Origin: Mucor racemosus
Lineage: Eukaryota; Mucoromycota; Mucoromycetes; Mucorales; Mucoraceae
Length of the DNA: 64,000 nt
NCBI GenBank assembly: GCA_027405735.1
Contig: JAPEHQ010000004.1
Location: 930,001-994,000, forward strand
Direction: 5' to 3'
In this document: positions 13,170 through 25,929 of the stretch, one piece after another
Numbering within the stretch: position 1 is the first letter of the stretch
Layout: each line of letters starts with the position of its first letter
The notes under the pieces: generated by a model
Seen by the model: the letters and a program-made list of their open reading frames with translations, nothing else
Databases searched by the model: none
What the model was told of the DNA's origin: nothing
Program-made: the position numbers and the translations under genes

Positions 13170-14515
13170 CCATAATTTTATATCTAAATAAACGATATCT
13201 TGTTTTTATTATACAATTGAAAAATTGGTTCATTACTCATTCTCCTTTAATTGTATTCTTTTTTAAGTATTATTTATCAAACATGAAAATATACGACGCA
13301 CCAGGTGGTTTTATTGGACAAAAATAGCATGTTTTGCTGATGGTTTTCTCACTTCACAGTGATTTTTAAAAGTAGAAGAATAAAATTTCATGCAGGATAT
13401 ATTTAAATCTACCATTATGTATAATTGGAGGCTAATTGGATTAATATTCACAAGGATGAAATTTTTTCATTGTTTTCTGCCGTTGTGAATAATAGTTTAT
13501 TATATTGTAAAAATTAAACCTCATTATTAAGGGCTTAATTTCTGTATTCAAAAAGATAGTTATAATTGATTAGTACTCTGCATTTTTTGTTTTAACAAGA
13601 AATATTGATTTTTCGTCGAGAAAATCAAAATAATAGTTCTTATCACAGCTTAAAAACTATCATAACGGCGTTCCAAAATTTATTTTAAAAAATAGACGAA
13701 AAATGATTCAAAAAACAAAATTGTTTAAATGTTCATGAACTGCAAAGTAAGTTGACCTAGCGTATTAAGTGGTGTTTGTACAGTTTTAAATTATGCATCT
13801 ATCTAAACAAAAAGCAAAAAAACATTTCACATTAAATTTTGCATAAAATGCAATTGAAATTTTGGAGGTTTTTTGAAGATACACATCACTTTTTATAAGC
13901 ATATTTAAAATAAAATTACTGGATATGATGCGCAAAAACATTATCTATCGATTGAGCTATTGCAAAGTTTTTTAGCTGCATTTTCTGTAGAGAAAACAAG
14001 ATTTTTGTTGAAATTTTGTTCAGATTCAGAATTTGGGATGAGGGTATATAAGGGAAAAATGGACGTTAGAAATGGAAGTACCTTTTTGTACACATTTTTG
14101 AGGGTATCTCCACGAAAAATCAATATTTTAAAAAACCCTAAATTGGGTTCGAGAGAGCTCAACGAGCTTAATAACATGAATGCAAAAAAAATGTTGCTTG
14201 ATTTAACCAATATTTTGAAACCTACTATAGAAATGCCAAAAAAAATGAAAAAAAATAAAAGTGCTCCGATTTTTTTTATATTAACATATGTTATAGAGCG
14301 CGTTAAAACAAGTAAGTTTTATTATTAAAAAGTGTTAGTATAGCTTAATTGTTTCTGGAGATATGAAGCCTCAAAGTTTTCGATTTTTAGCACAAGTGAA
14401 ATATGCGTAAAAATCTGAAACATTAGCACTGAAAAAGTTATACCAACTGCAAAAAGTAGGATATTTCCGGATACTTGTTTTTGGATTAAAGCGGAACATC
14501 TCAGGTACATCCTTA
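13170..14515 (+). repeat. Dispersed repeat R1, copy c (with 5' section, 3'-truncated)
   Basis: Begins at TCTAAATAAACGATATCTTG, which also starts copy e at about 47451 and lies near the far end of inverted copy f. The core at 13960-14328 stays open on both strands. It is cut off abruptly near 14515, after GGTACAT, where unrelated sequence begins. See the findings for the possible coding content of the core. Confidence 0.75.
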
Positions 14516-15161
14516 TCTACTTTTATTTTGCTACTATCTACTGAAAAACACGGTAAGCGACAATTACAAAACGGCCCTGCAAAATTCACGTTTTTTTGCG
14601 ACTGCCACCAATTTTTGCGAAACGATGAGCCCATGTATCCTCGCTTACAGAACTCATACATTACCTTCAATTGCATAATGAATATGCTTCCTATAAATGA
14701 TATCCTATTCTGATTCGACGCGTATATTTACAATAAACCATTAAAATTCGTCGATGTTATCTTGTGGGGTAATGTATAGTTTCACAGCGCAACTACCATC
14801 TGGGTTCCTTAAACTCCTTTTGGCCGATGCATGAAATAAAACTTGAAGCTTTCTTACTTTATTAAACCCATAGTAGATTTTGAGTAAATGAAGATATTGT
14901 CAGTTTAACCTATCAAAGCATATATAATTTGCATTGCTTAATATTCAAATTAAAGTCTGCTGACACATAAATCAAAATTTTGACGTTTTCGCATCTCGTC
15001 CTTAACTACGGTTCACCATTGCAATATCTGATTTCACGTTACACTGTTTCGAGAGTATACCACGATCAGCTGATCTGGTTGCAATCAAGAATAAAAGGCT
15101 GTCGCTTCCATCATATTGATATGCATATTTACCCTTTTCTTCAACATATACTATCTAGAAA
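14516..15161. other. Intergenic / FAH upstream region
   Basis: Follows the truncated R1 copy. About 14560-14680 is less AT-rich and non-repetitive in this window, but no gene was recognised. A TATA-like AATAAAAGG lies near 15090, some 70 bp before the fumarylacetoacetase ATG. Confidence 0.4.
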
Positions 15162-16834
15162 ATGTCTCCTATTGCTGAAAGCTTCGTAACTGTATCCAAA
15201 GACTCTGATTTCCCCATTCAAAATATTCCTTTTGGTGTATTTTCCACATCCGAAAAGGTAAACATTAAGCTTATATTTGGATCAAGATCGTGATATTGAC
15301 AAAAGTTATATAAATATTAGCCTGAACCTCGTGTTGGTACAGCTATCGGTGACAAAGTGCTTGATCTCTCAGAGATTTCCAAAGCAGGTTTATTAGACAA
15401 TATTGAAGGATTAAACGATCCATCCAAGATTTTTGGTGAGGTAAGCTATATTATTTCTAGTTCAAAGGGAAATGGTAACTGATTGCGATATGGACTAGTC
15501 GAGCTTGAACACTTTCATGTCTCTTGGAAGACCCGTATGGAAAAAAACACGTTCAGCTATTCAGGATATTTTATCCAAGGATAATGTTAAATTAAGAGAT
15601 AACGCTGATCTTGTTCAAAGAGCATTGATTCCTTTGACCAGTGTCAAAATGCATTTACCTGCCAAGATCGGGTAAGTTTTTAATTTTTCTGTCAATTAAG
15701 CAAATACTAATATCTATAATAGTGATTATACCGACTTTTATTGCTCTCGTGAACATGCTACTAATGTTGGTATCATGTTCCGTGGTAAAGACAATGCTCT
15801 TCAACCTAACTGGCTCCATATTCCCGTTGGTTACCATGGTCGCGCATCTTCTGTTGTTGTTTCTGGTACTGATATTCATCGTCCTGCCGGTCAAAGACTT
15901 CCCTCAAAGGATGCCAAGGCTCCCATATTTGGAGCTTCTGCTAGATTAGATATTGAATTAGAAGTTGGATGGTTTGTTGGTACTGGTAACAAAATGGGCG
16001 ATCGCATTGATATTAAAGATGCTCAAGATCACATCTTTGGTCTTGTCTTGGTCAATGATTGGAGTGGTAAATTAAGAAAACTTGATGTATATATATAGAA
16101 TTGACAGTTTCCTAATATTTTTTATTAATTAGCCCGTGATATTCAAGCTTGGGAATATGTTCCATTGGGGCCCTTTTTAGGAAAGAGTTTCGGTACTACC
16201 ATTTCACCTTGGATTGTAACATTAGATGCTCTTGAGCCATTCCTTATCGACGGTCCTGATCAAAGTTCACCAGAACCCTTGAAATATCTCCAAGAAAAGA
16301 AAGCTTCAGCTTATGATATTAATTTACAAGTTCAAATTAAACGTAAAAGTCTATTTTGTATAATTCATGCAAATTCTTACTAATCATTATTAAACATATC
16401 TCAGCATCTGGATCCTCTAAATTCGAGACAGTAACAGTTTCAAATCTCAAGCACATGTACTGGTCCATCACACAGCAATTGGCTCATCATACAGTTAATG
16501 GATGTAACATGAGATCTGGAGACATGGGTGCTACTGGCACAATTTCTGGACCTGTAAGTTTTTGTGTGTTTTTTTTCTTTCTTTCTGCAATCATGTTTAC
16601 TAATCTATTATAAACCATTCTCACGTAAACAAATAGGAAAAAGGGTCATACGGTTCATTATTAGAAATTACATGGAGCGGTAGAGATAAAATTACATTTG
16701 AAAATGGAGTTGAGAGATTATTCTTGGAAGATGGTGATCAAGTAAAGATTACTGGTCAAGCAAGTGGACAAGAATACAAGATTGGCTTTGGTGAATGTAG
16801 TGGTAAAATTCTCCCTTGTCAATATTCTGAATAA
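15162..16834 (+). CDS. Fumarylacetoacetase
   Basis: Last step of tyrosine catabolism: hydrolyses fumarylacetoacetate to fumarate and acetoacetate in the cytosol. Seven exons, 15162-15257, 15321-15440, 15499-15671, 15723-16066, 16133-16342, 16405-16553 and 16637-16834, join in frame to 429 aa (human FAH is 419). The N-terminal SH3-like FAH_N domain is followed by the FAH catalytic fold. Visible active-site blocks are [15 protein letters not shown] (metal Asp about 134, catalytic His about 141), [15 protein letters not shown] [14 protein letters not shown], the metal-binding [17 protein letters not shown] and [13 protein letters not shown]. The ending ECSGKILP matches the family end. Exon 3 starts at the AG before TCGAGC, which gives a family-like SLNTFMSLG segment. 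The next gene starts 194 bp downstream on the same strand. Confidence 0.96.
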
Positions 16835-16967
16835 AATGACTTCATGAAAGGGATAATATATCGCCGCGTTAAAATAATGCAAAACTTTAGCATAAAATGC
16901 ATTGCACACATGACGTTTTTACTTGTCGTTTCCATGGGGTGAATGATATCTTTTGAAAATAAAAACA

Positions 16968-16977
16968 TATATAAAAG
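16968..16977 (+). promoter_or_regulatory. TATA box of the GH15 gene
   Basis: TATATAAAAG lies 51 bp before the GH15 ATG at 17028, in the 193-bp spacer after the fumarylacetoacetase stop codon. Confidence 0.5.
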
Positions 16978-17027
16978 CGTACATTTCCTTGCTTCTTCTT
17001 TTATTTTCAATTTGATATAAATAAATT

Positions 17028-19683
17028 ATGCCTTTAACTCCAACATCTGCAGATCCGCTTCGACGTCCGTCTAGTTCTGAAAGTGATCATGATAGATCTT
17101 ATGGCTTTCAATTAGAATCTGAAATTGAACGTAGTGAAGAACCATGTCAAGAATTACCTAAAGGTGTTCGTTATGTAGCTGACACTCGTCGTCAGAGTAT
17201 CAATCCTGATCATTTTCCAAGAGCCGATGTAGAGAATACTAGCTGCAATATACGTAAAAGGGGTTATTTACCTGTTGAAAATTATGGTATCATTGGTAAC
17301 ATGAGAACTGTTGCATTGGTGGGAACAGATGCCTCAATTGACTTTTATTGCTACCCTAAATTTGACTCTCCCTCTATATTTTGCCGCATGATGGATAAGG
17401 ATAAAGGTGGTCATTTTTCAATCTCTCCGCGTACACCTCATACTAGTAACAAGCAAATGTATTTGCCTAATAGCAATATTTTAACTACGAGATTCCTGTC
17501 AGATGAAGGTGTAGCTGAGATTACAGATTACATGCATCTTCCTGCTCAAGGTCAACGCCATTCTACAAAACCTTTATTACCTTGGCTTATCAGAAAAGTA
17601 CGTGTTATCCGTGGTACTGTTCAATTCAAAATGGAATGCTACCCTGCATTTAATTATGCATTAGATGAACATGAAACCCATATCGTAACAGAGTCTACAA
17701 GTGAAGATCAAAAAACCAGAGCTGGCATTGAAGCAAAATTGTACCCCGAACAAGATATGCACTATTATGCTGCTAATGATCGTGTCGTGTTTGCTAGTAA
17801 GGATATGACAATGGATTTGCGTCATTTGGTAAAATGTGGTGATTTTGAGTGCCCATTGATCAAGACTCATATTGATAAGCAAGATTCTGGACATAAAGGG
17901 CCCGGTGTTTATGCAGAATTTGATTTACAAGAAACTCAAGAAGTCTCATTTGTATTCCGTGAGGTTCCTTCTTCTGTAGCCTCTCGCAGACCTTCTGAAG
18001 AAGATGCTGTTGACCGTAGACTAAGAATGTCTTTTGATCCTCCTCTTACCATGAGTTTATTGGATGCTCTCTTTAGACAAACAAGTACATTTTGGTTGAA
18101 TTGGGTCACGCAAAGTACTTATAAGGGCCGTTGGAGAGAACATGTCATGAGAAGTGCTTTAACACTCAAACTATTAACTTATGAACCAGTTACGTAAATC
18201 ATTTTACTTTCTTTTTTTTTCATTGAAATTTAACCATTTATAATTATATAGACCGGTGCCGTTGTTGCAGCTCCTACGTTTGGTATTCCTGAAGGTATTA
18301 CAAGAATAGTTTAAATAATGAAGCGTAAAAAAATATCTAATCCTATTTAAAATTAGCTATCGGTGGGCCCCGTAATTGGGATTACCGTTATGTATGGGTA
18401 CGTGATTCATCATTCACTATTTACGCCTTCCTTAGGTTGGGTTTCACTTATGAGGCTGGTCGATACATGCAATTTGTTGAAGATCGTTGTAGTGATTTGA
18501 ATGAAGACGGATCATTGAATATTATGTATAGTATCGATGGTGCCAAGAAATTAGACGAATATGAACTTGATCATCTCGAAGGTTATAGATCTTCTCGTCC
18601 TGTTCGAATTGGTAATGGAGCCTATGATCATCTTCAATTAGATATTTATGGTGAATTAATGGATGGTATCTATTTGTACAACAAATATGGATCGCCCATT
18701 TCATACGACATGTGGTGTTCTGTTCGTAAATTAGCAGATCATGTCTGTGAGAATTGGGATGTACCTGATATGTCAATTTGGGAAGTAAGAGGACGTAAGC
18801 AGCAATTCACTTATTCTTTAGTAATGTGTTGGGTTGCATTGGACAGAGGTAAATAATCATTAATAATATTGATATTATAACCAATATTAAAAATACATTA
18901 CATTTTAGCTTTACGTTTGGGTGAAAAGAGAGTTTTCCCATGTCCAAATCGTGATAAATGGATGGCAACTAGAGATGAAATCTATGAATTAGTTCAAACC
19001 AAATGTTATAACAAGGAACTCAAAATGTTTACTCAAAGTGTAGAATCACCAGATGCATTAGATGCTAGTACGTTGATTATGCCATTGGTGTTCTTTTCTT
19101 CTCCAACAGATCCCAGATTATTGAATACTATTGAACGCATCTTATTGCCTCCTGAGAAAGGCGGTTTAGTTGCAAATGATTTAGTGTTTAGATACAACTT
19201 TTTAACTACTGATGATGGCGTTGGAGGATTAGAAGGTGCTTTCTCAATGTGTACTTTTTGGTTGGTCGAGGCTTTAACACGAGCTGGTCGATACGATAAA
19301 AAATTATTAACTCGTGCTGTTGTCATGTTTGAAAAAATGTTATCTTACGGCAATCATCTCGGCTTATTTTCTGAAGAAGTTGCAAGATCTGGAGAATTGT
19401 TGGGTAACTTTCCTCAAGCATTTACTCATCTGTCATTTATTAGTGGTAATGTATTATTAAATACCGAAAAATACGGGGCCGAAAGAAGGAAAGAAAGAGA
19501 AAGGGGGAAGAGGAGGAAGAGGAGGAGGGGGGGGGGGAAGGTAGAAATGAAAAAGGGATATTTCTGGGGAGTGTCATTGTTATTTTTCGATAAAATCATG
19601 AAATTAACGCACTTTTTTATATTTACATAGCTGCGTACAACTTGGATCGAGTACTATCAAACACACATTATCATGCTGAATAA
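17028..19683 (+). CDS. GH15 family glycosidase (trehalase/glucoamylase-like, TREH_N type)
   Basis: This (alpha/alpha)6-barrel glycosidase is of the GH15 branch with a trehalase-type N-terminal domain. The substrate (trehalose or alpha-glucan) cannot be fixed from sequence. Exons 17028-18188, 18252-18294, 18357-18848, 18909-19445 and 19631-19683 give about 761 aa. There is no signal peptide, so it is probably intracellular. An ~80-residue Ser/Arg/Glu-rich N-terminus precedes the [19 protein letters not shown] start of TREH_N (from about residue 84). The barrel carries [23 protein letters not shown] (predicted general acid, Glu about 542) and [21 protein letters not shown] (predicted base region, about residue 720). 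Donor 1 is the unusual GTTACG, chosen because it makes [12 protein letters not shown], the family sequence. The last exon gives ISAAYNLDR, also the family end. Without that final splice the frame runs on through a purine-rich intron. Confidence 0.93.
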
Positions 19684-20018
19684 ATAAATTTACATTTATA
19701 AATAAAAAAACCATGTAAACATTACGGCAATAAAAGGGTTTCTTTATAAATTTACAATCACCGGGAAAGCATCATTGTTCGAAATGAAATTTCATATAAA
19801 AAGGGGATGCTTTAATACGTACACAACTCTTTTTCTATCTTTTATATATCTTTCCTTGCTCTCATTTCCTTTTAATCCAACGCCAAGCAAGCAAAAAGCA
19901 AATAAACATTCCACATTTTTATATTACATTTGAACCTTTGTTTTTTTTACATACAAAAACAACATTTTATCTCTCTCTCTCTCTCTCTCTCTCTTTTTAT
20001 TCTTTTTAAACAAACAAA
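19684..20018. promoter_or_regulatory. Upstream region of the two-TM protein gene, with CT microsatellite
   Basis: Spacer between the GH15 stop codon and the next ATG. A (CT)n tract at about 19972-19994 sits about 25 bp before the ATG, comparable with the CT-rich tract before the SLC10A7-like gene. A CATATAAAAAGGGG-like motif lies near 19793. Confidence 0.4.
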
Positions 20019-20895
20019 ATGAAAAGTGTTCGTTTATCATTTAGAAAAAAGTTTGACGATCAGTACACCTTTGACCTTCAAAATAACGTAACACACACAC
20101 ACACTATAAAAAAAAAAGCACAGACAATGTTATTTACACAATTTCATTTTAAACCATATTTAGCTTACAATACATGATTTTCATTCAATTGTTGGTCTTT
20201 TTAACCAAGCAGCTCGTTTGAGATCACCACCAGGACCTAAAATCTTTTGGTTTGGTACATTATTCACAATGTGGATGACAGCAGCAACATCATTTTATTT
20301 GCTTTGGATTCATTTAAATAATCCATACATTTTGGTTGCATTGCCTGCATTTATTATTACAAGTTCATTATTTATGATTTGGTTACATAGAAAAAGAAGA
20401 ACAGAGGTAAACAACACAATTTTGATTCAATCTAAAACATGTTTACTTATATACTTGGAGCAGTTTGAGAAAAACATTCTCGAAATTTGTTGTCGGTTAA
20501 ATGCAACTGAAAATATTCGTGGCATTAATTTTCGGTTCGTTAAAAATGGACTTGATGTAACACCTTATAGAATTCAATCGTTGTCTGGATTAAAGGCATC
20601 TTATGTAATATTATACATTGTAATTTGATGTCTTTAATGTAAAACTAAATCACCTTTATATTCTTATATATAGGCTATTGATATTGAGTTTGATGACCGA
20701 TTCAATGCCTTGAAAAGCCGTCAATTTAACCGACGTTCTCCATCAGAAGATGATATAAGTTATATTCCACCTCCAAAATCAGCTTATTTCAACCATCATG
20801 TTGTGGATGAGAATGATGCAAATTGTATGTTTCAGGATCCTCCTCCATCTTGGTCTCCACCATATAATGAAAAATCTGTGCATCAATTAGTTTAA
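20019..20895 (+). CDS. Hypothetical small membrane protein with two TM segments
   Basis: I do not recognise the family. Four exons, 20019-20087, 20164-20406, 20464-20604 and 20674-20895, join in frame to about 224 aa. The first exon, MKSVRLSFRKKFDDQYTF..., joins the second at LTIHDFHSIVG through a 76-nt intron containing an AC microsatellite. Two hydrophobic segments follow a basic PPGPKIFW stretch: about IFWFGTLFTMWMTAATSFYL and YILVALPAFIITSSLFMIWL. A basic HRKRRTE follows immediately. The rest is soluble, with IRGINFRFV and AIDIEFDDRF segments and a Pro-rich, Tyr-containing tail (IPPPK, DPPPSWSPPY). Overall it looks like a small hairpin-anchored endomembrane protein with a cytosolic C-terminal domain. 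That placement is inference. Confidence 0.7.
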
Positions 20896-23855
20896 AAATT
20901 GATCATGTTTTGTATTTTATTATTTCTATTTCAATCGATCCTTTTTATCCTCCCCCACCCTGCCATGCCAAACATTCGTGGATAGAATACATATCCCCAG
21001 AAACAAAAAAAAATAGTATATATATATATATATATCCTTTCAGTAAATTAATAAATAAACTATTATTGTTACAAATATATATACTTGACACATGGAGGAG
21101 TTTGGTTTGGCCATCACATCAACAGTGAATCCGGCACCTCCTTAATCTTCAGGGCACTTACATATACACATATTTCGTATGCCTATTGTTAATCTTACAA
21201 AGATGTTTAAAATAGCAATATCTACAGTAATAAGCTTATAGAAATTATAAATTAACATCTTTTTTTTTTAATTCAATGTTTTTGTATATAATTCATTATT
21301 ATACGTGCTCATATTACATATATGGCGTGATCGCATCATATTTAATTACCCTCATGCACATGTACATTATATACAGTGGTAATTCTTGAGGTGGATATGT
21401 AATTTAATCATCCCCTGAAAAATTCATATCAATAGTTTTTGACAGAATCATATGCAGGGATCACAGAAAGAGGCAAACGCTAATAGGAGAAATCTATTGT
21501 TAATGTTAACGTGGATATTACTCCTGGGAGCTTTATTTCCTTATAAATTAATATAAAAACTTGAAACGATCATTGAAACATCACAAAAGATTCGTGTTAA
21601 ATAACTATTCGCGATCGGATTTGATGTATTTGATTATGAGCGCAAATTTCATCATCATTGGCGCTATTGATTTTGATTAAAGATCAATGAAAATCAAATT
21701 TTAAAGAATTTTCACGACAATATTTCAATTGTAAAAATCTATATAATGATTTCAGTATCATCATTTAGCATTGATAATTCAACTACTATTTTTAGCTTTT
21801 CCATTTTCACCTTGAGGAAATACGAAATCAATTCATGTGCTTCAAGATTTCAATAACCGTGCATCTGGCAATCAGTAGTAATATTCATATATGACGGCTT
21901 AAAAATCATTTCATTTCCGAGAAATTAATGTCATTCGATAGCCTAGCGCTCGCTTATTCATTATATATAAATGTTACCTTTGCTTGATCTTACAAGTTTT
22001 CGTGAAACAAGCCATGTATGGTCAATGTTTCACCAGAATCTGCATGAATTAGCGATTTAAAAAGCGTATATCTTTTGTTTGCGATCTCTGTGGATGCTCA
22101 AAAGTATGCCAAACTATTACCCTCGATCAATAGATGTAATTTAATGCACTATTATGGTTTTGTGAAATTTTTCGATTTTCATCAATTTCAGACGAGGTAT
22201 CATAAGGAAAATTGGTCCAAAATTGGTTTTTGTCATTTTTAACCCCAAAAACGAGACTTTTTATTATGACGAATAGTGACGAAAAAAAACCGTAATGATC
22301 ATAATTTGTATATAAAATGCTAAGTCTTTAAATTAAATATTGATTTTTTAGACTTTTCAAGCAAAAATTGTATTTAATAAAATGTTGAATACAACAATTT
22401 TTTCTGAGAAACTTTAAAAAACTAAAAATATCAGTGCATGCAGCATCATAAATACTATAATTTTTATTAGATTCACTGTATGTAGTATATATTAATTTGG
22501 GAGAGTAAAAAACCTAAAACTGCCAAAAAATTTTGAAATCACCGATTTTCAAGGAAGAATGAACAATCCAGAAAAATGAAATTCAAAACCCGAAAGCGTA
22601 ATTTTTTATACGTTTAATACACTTTACAACATGATTATGCATGGTATAGATATGCAATTTGTAAAACATTGAAGCTGCTAATGTATGGTTACCAAAATGT
22701 ACAAGCAAATACAAGATTTAGCAATATTATAATAAAATATAGATGTATAAGGACATGCTTATCAAAATACCTTTTACCAATAACTGTCAATTGAATAATT
22801 TGCTTTCATGATATGTATATAAACGGTCATGTTGAATATTGTATACTTTTGGTAGATTTTTACATAATACGTTACATAAAGCGTTAAAATATAGCATAAT
22901 TGGCGTTAATTTACGCTACTGATATGGAGAAAATGTACAACATTAAGGTTTGTAATAACACAAGTTTCTATAGCTACAACTATAATGTTACCCGCTGAAT
23001 CATTTGCTTCCTGAAATGAATAAGCGGCGAATTTTAACATGTAATTGGGTAGATTTTATTTAACGCTATCCAATCATGAAAAATTGGCAGCTGGATGGAA
23101 GGCAGGGGAAGGGGTGGCATATCCTTGGATGTGCTGCCATCAGCTGTAGAGCAGTCTCAAATATTATTGGCCAAAAATTGAAAAAAAATCTGAAAAAAAT
23201 CTGAAAATATTCGTGAAATTTCCATGAAATTTCGTAAAATTTTGATAATTGGATGGCTGGAAACTAAATAAAAGCAATTGATTCGCTTAAATTCGCCAAT
23301 CGCTTTGCTTGATTTTTATGCACATTGATCTGTGAGACCTTTTACTCGAAATAAGATAGTTTGCCATTATATTCAATTACTGGGTACCTTTGAGCTTAGT
23401 TTCATTTCATAATCTTAAAATATAGGGCATATTACTGTGTTTGTTTTTATTTTATACGTAACGGACAATATTTTAAAAGGAATTTGAGAGATTATTTGAA
23501 AGAATTTTCCAGGATTTTCAAAAAAGTCAACTTGGAAAATCGGAGCGTGCATTGTGTAGGCAGCTTAAATAGACATGCATAGTATCATTAAAAAGCCAAC
23601 ATGCAGCATAATTCAAACCATTTTGCAGAGTAAATTTATCTTGTTTATTGGAGCAGAAATAATTTTTACAATGAAAACAAAAGTTTGATCAAGACTCTTA
23701 AAATGATTATGATCTAGTGACATTTGTTTTCAATGTTTTAAGCTATTTATACATAGTAGTTTGCAATTATTCATTTCTTTTAATAATGAATAAATGAAAA
23801 TCAATTTATGTGTAATGAGATCTTAGATAATAAACAACACGGAGTGTTTAAAAAG
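20896..23855. other. Intergenic, no gene seen
   Basis: About 3 kb of AT-rich sequence between a plus-strand and a minus-strand gene (convergent ends). A TA microsatellite sits near 21017-21035. The 23085-23160 part is unusually GC-rich for this spacer, but no conserved coding was recognised. No R1 copy was seen here. Confidence 0.45.
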
Positions 23856-25614
23856 CTAATTTCTTCCTCCTTTTAATGAAGATGCAGCAGAAGAGTTAAC
23901 AGTAGTAGTGGGAGCCGATTGTTTTTGCGCATAAGAAAAGTGAACATTCTCAAACGTCTTGTATTCGTCTGCTTCTCTCCAACATTCCTTTAATTTTTCA
24001 TTGTATTCAATAGGCGAAATTCCCCAAGACTGACACATTAATGGACGCAAAGCTTGATAGTAAGCCTTCCAGGATTGCATGGTTAATTGTCCCAGCTATG
24101 TTATAAAGATAAGTCAATCAATCTACTTGTGCGTATGCCTATCTATAATTACCTTTCCTGCCCATTGACCTCCAGGACAAGATACAAACGTAGTTGAAAT
24201 ATTTATCAATTCGTTTGTTTCAAGCAACCTAGTTTTTAAGTTTCTTCCAATATGTGAATCTTGATTATTTTCTGTCATTAAGCTCATTAATTTTTGATTG
24301 AATTCTAGGGTGACAGGACCTGGACGATGAATTTCGATATCTGCTTCAATCCATTCGATCCAACCATTAGGCTTTAAAACACGTAAAAGTTCAGTTAATA
24401 ATTGAGACCAATTATCAGATCCAACACCTTGGCCCATGAATCTAATTTAGGAAATTGTTTAAATTCTTTTCGGGTTAGATTATGACAGCAATATAAATAT
24501 ACAATACCTCATGAATACATAGTCAAAAGTATTGTCTTCAAATGGTAAATTGCTTAAAATATTGCATTGATAAAAAGCACAATTTGCAGGTTTAATTTCT
24601 CTGGGATAATTTGGTGTTATATCTACTCCAACGACAGTTGATTTTGGGTATTCGCCAGCGATTTCCATAGACCAGGAACCAGGACCGCAACCAATATCTA
24701 ATACACGACCTCCTTTTCTTAATACATCACTGACAGGTGCCAGATAATTTCTATATTTGAAATGGTCAATATAAAATAGAGATATAACAATAATAGAAAG
24801 AAAAAAAAAAGCGTTACCCTTGAATTGCAAATCGAATCATAAAATGTTGAAGATGCAATCGATCGACTTCTTCGTCATCGCAAGGTAATAAATAAGTAGA
24901 TCCATTTGCTTGGTGGTATTTTCTATTGCCAAATGAACGGTAATTACACAGTTGCTGTTGCTGCTGCTGTTGCTGTTGTTGCTGTTGTTGTAAAAATAAT
25001 TTTAATTGATTATTTGTAATACTATCTCTAGTGTTAAACCTTCTAGATGATTCCATGCTTGGGCTTGAAAATGATTCATTTTCATAAGGAAACATTTGAT
25101 GACAAGATTCAACGATGGAAGGTGGGGATAAAGGATGTACATAATGAGGTTGAGAAGAATTAAACGAACATGAAGATGTCGCTGCAGAAGAAGAAGAATT
25201 ATTTGTATTAGAAATAGTGGTATTAGGTGTAATATTATTAGAGTTTGTGGTATTATTTGCTGTATTGTTATTTATTAATGAGGGCTTGATTGCTTCTGCT
25301 GTTGCTGTAGATGCTTTTGATAAAGATGCATTATCAAAACAGCTGTTATTACGATTAATAGATCTTGGAAAGAATCGAGAGAATGGTTTTCGAGTACCGT
25401 TTATGCTTGAAATTACAGCTGCAGGTGATGATTGTTTTCTTGGTTTAATACGATTATGATCATTTGCTATAGCTGGTAGGGGATATTGACGCTTGTATGG
25501 TTCATCTGTATTATTTGTATGCCATTGTCTTATATTATCTAAACAAGGGTCATCTTTGATAGTTGCGCTATTACGATTATTATTAGTAGAAGAACGTGAA
25601 GTTTGATTCCCCAT
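23856..25614 (-). CDS. SAM-dependent methyltransferase, predicted N-myristoylated
   Basis: This is a class I (Rossmann) methyltransferase whose substrate is unknown. Four exons, 25614-24818, 24750-24508, 24441-24153 and 24095-23856, give 522 aa. The first ~245 residues are low-complexity: Asn/Ser/Thr-rich, then a polyglutamine run of about 14. The start, MGNQTSRSS, fits an N-myristoylation signal (Gly2, Ser6), suggesting membrane attachment. The catalytic domain has motif I VLDIGCGPGSWSMEIA, the acidic end of beta-2 at VVGVDITPNYP, motif II-like NLPFEDNTFDYVFMR and motif III-like LLRVLKPNGWIEWIEAD. This resembles the Mucoromycota methyltransferases loosely grouped with LaeA/UMTA-type enzymes. 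The C-terminus is Ser-rich and ends KGGRN. Splice phases agree at all three introns. Confidence 0.9.
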
Positions 25615-25806
25615 TTGTGTATCTATTATATATACAATGACCTTTTCTTTTTCTATGAATGATAAAAAAAAAGGTCAAGGCTAAGTATATCTTGAAAGTA
25701 AAGATAAAAAGTAAAAAAAAGAGAAGAGAAAAAGAAATTTTTTTACACAACAAAGATTCAAACACGCACAGAACATATATACGCACAAATGTATAGCAAC
25801 ATATAA

Positions 25807-25840
<34 letters not shown>

Positions 25841-25929
25841 GCAAACATGATTAAAAAATGAAGTCAACACGCAAGCAAAATGATTTAATTAGTGTAGATA
25901 TTCATTGGTACAACATCAAATTATCTTTA
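25615..25929. other. Intergenic upstream of the methyltransferase gene
   Basis: Contains a TA run followed by an (AC)n microsatellite at about 25807-25841 and an A-rich stretch. It probably includes the methyltransferase promoter (minus strand). No gene was seen. Confidence 0.4.

Noticed and set aside
14371..14676. 101-codon minus-strand frame spanning the R1 copy c truncation
   Set aside because: It crosses the junction between repeat and unrelated sequence, so it cannot be an ancestral gene, and nothing in it is recognisable.
20895..23855. Search for a missed gene in the 3-kb spacer
   Set aside because: No exon-like frame with family similarity was found on either strand, and the GC-richer patch near 23100 has no usable frame.
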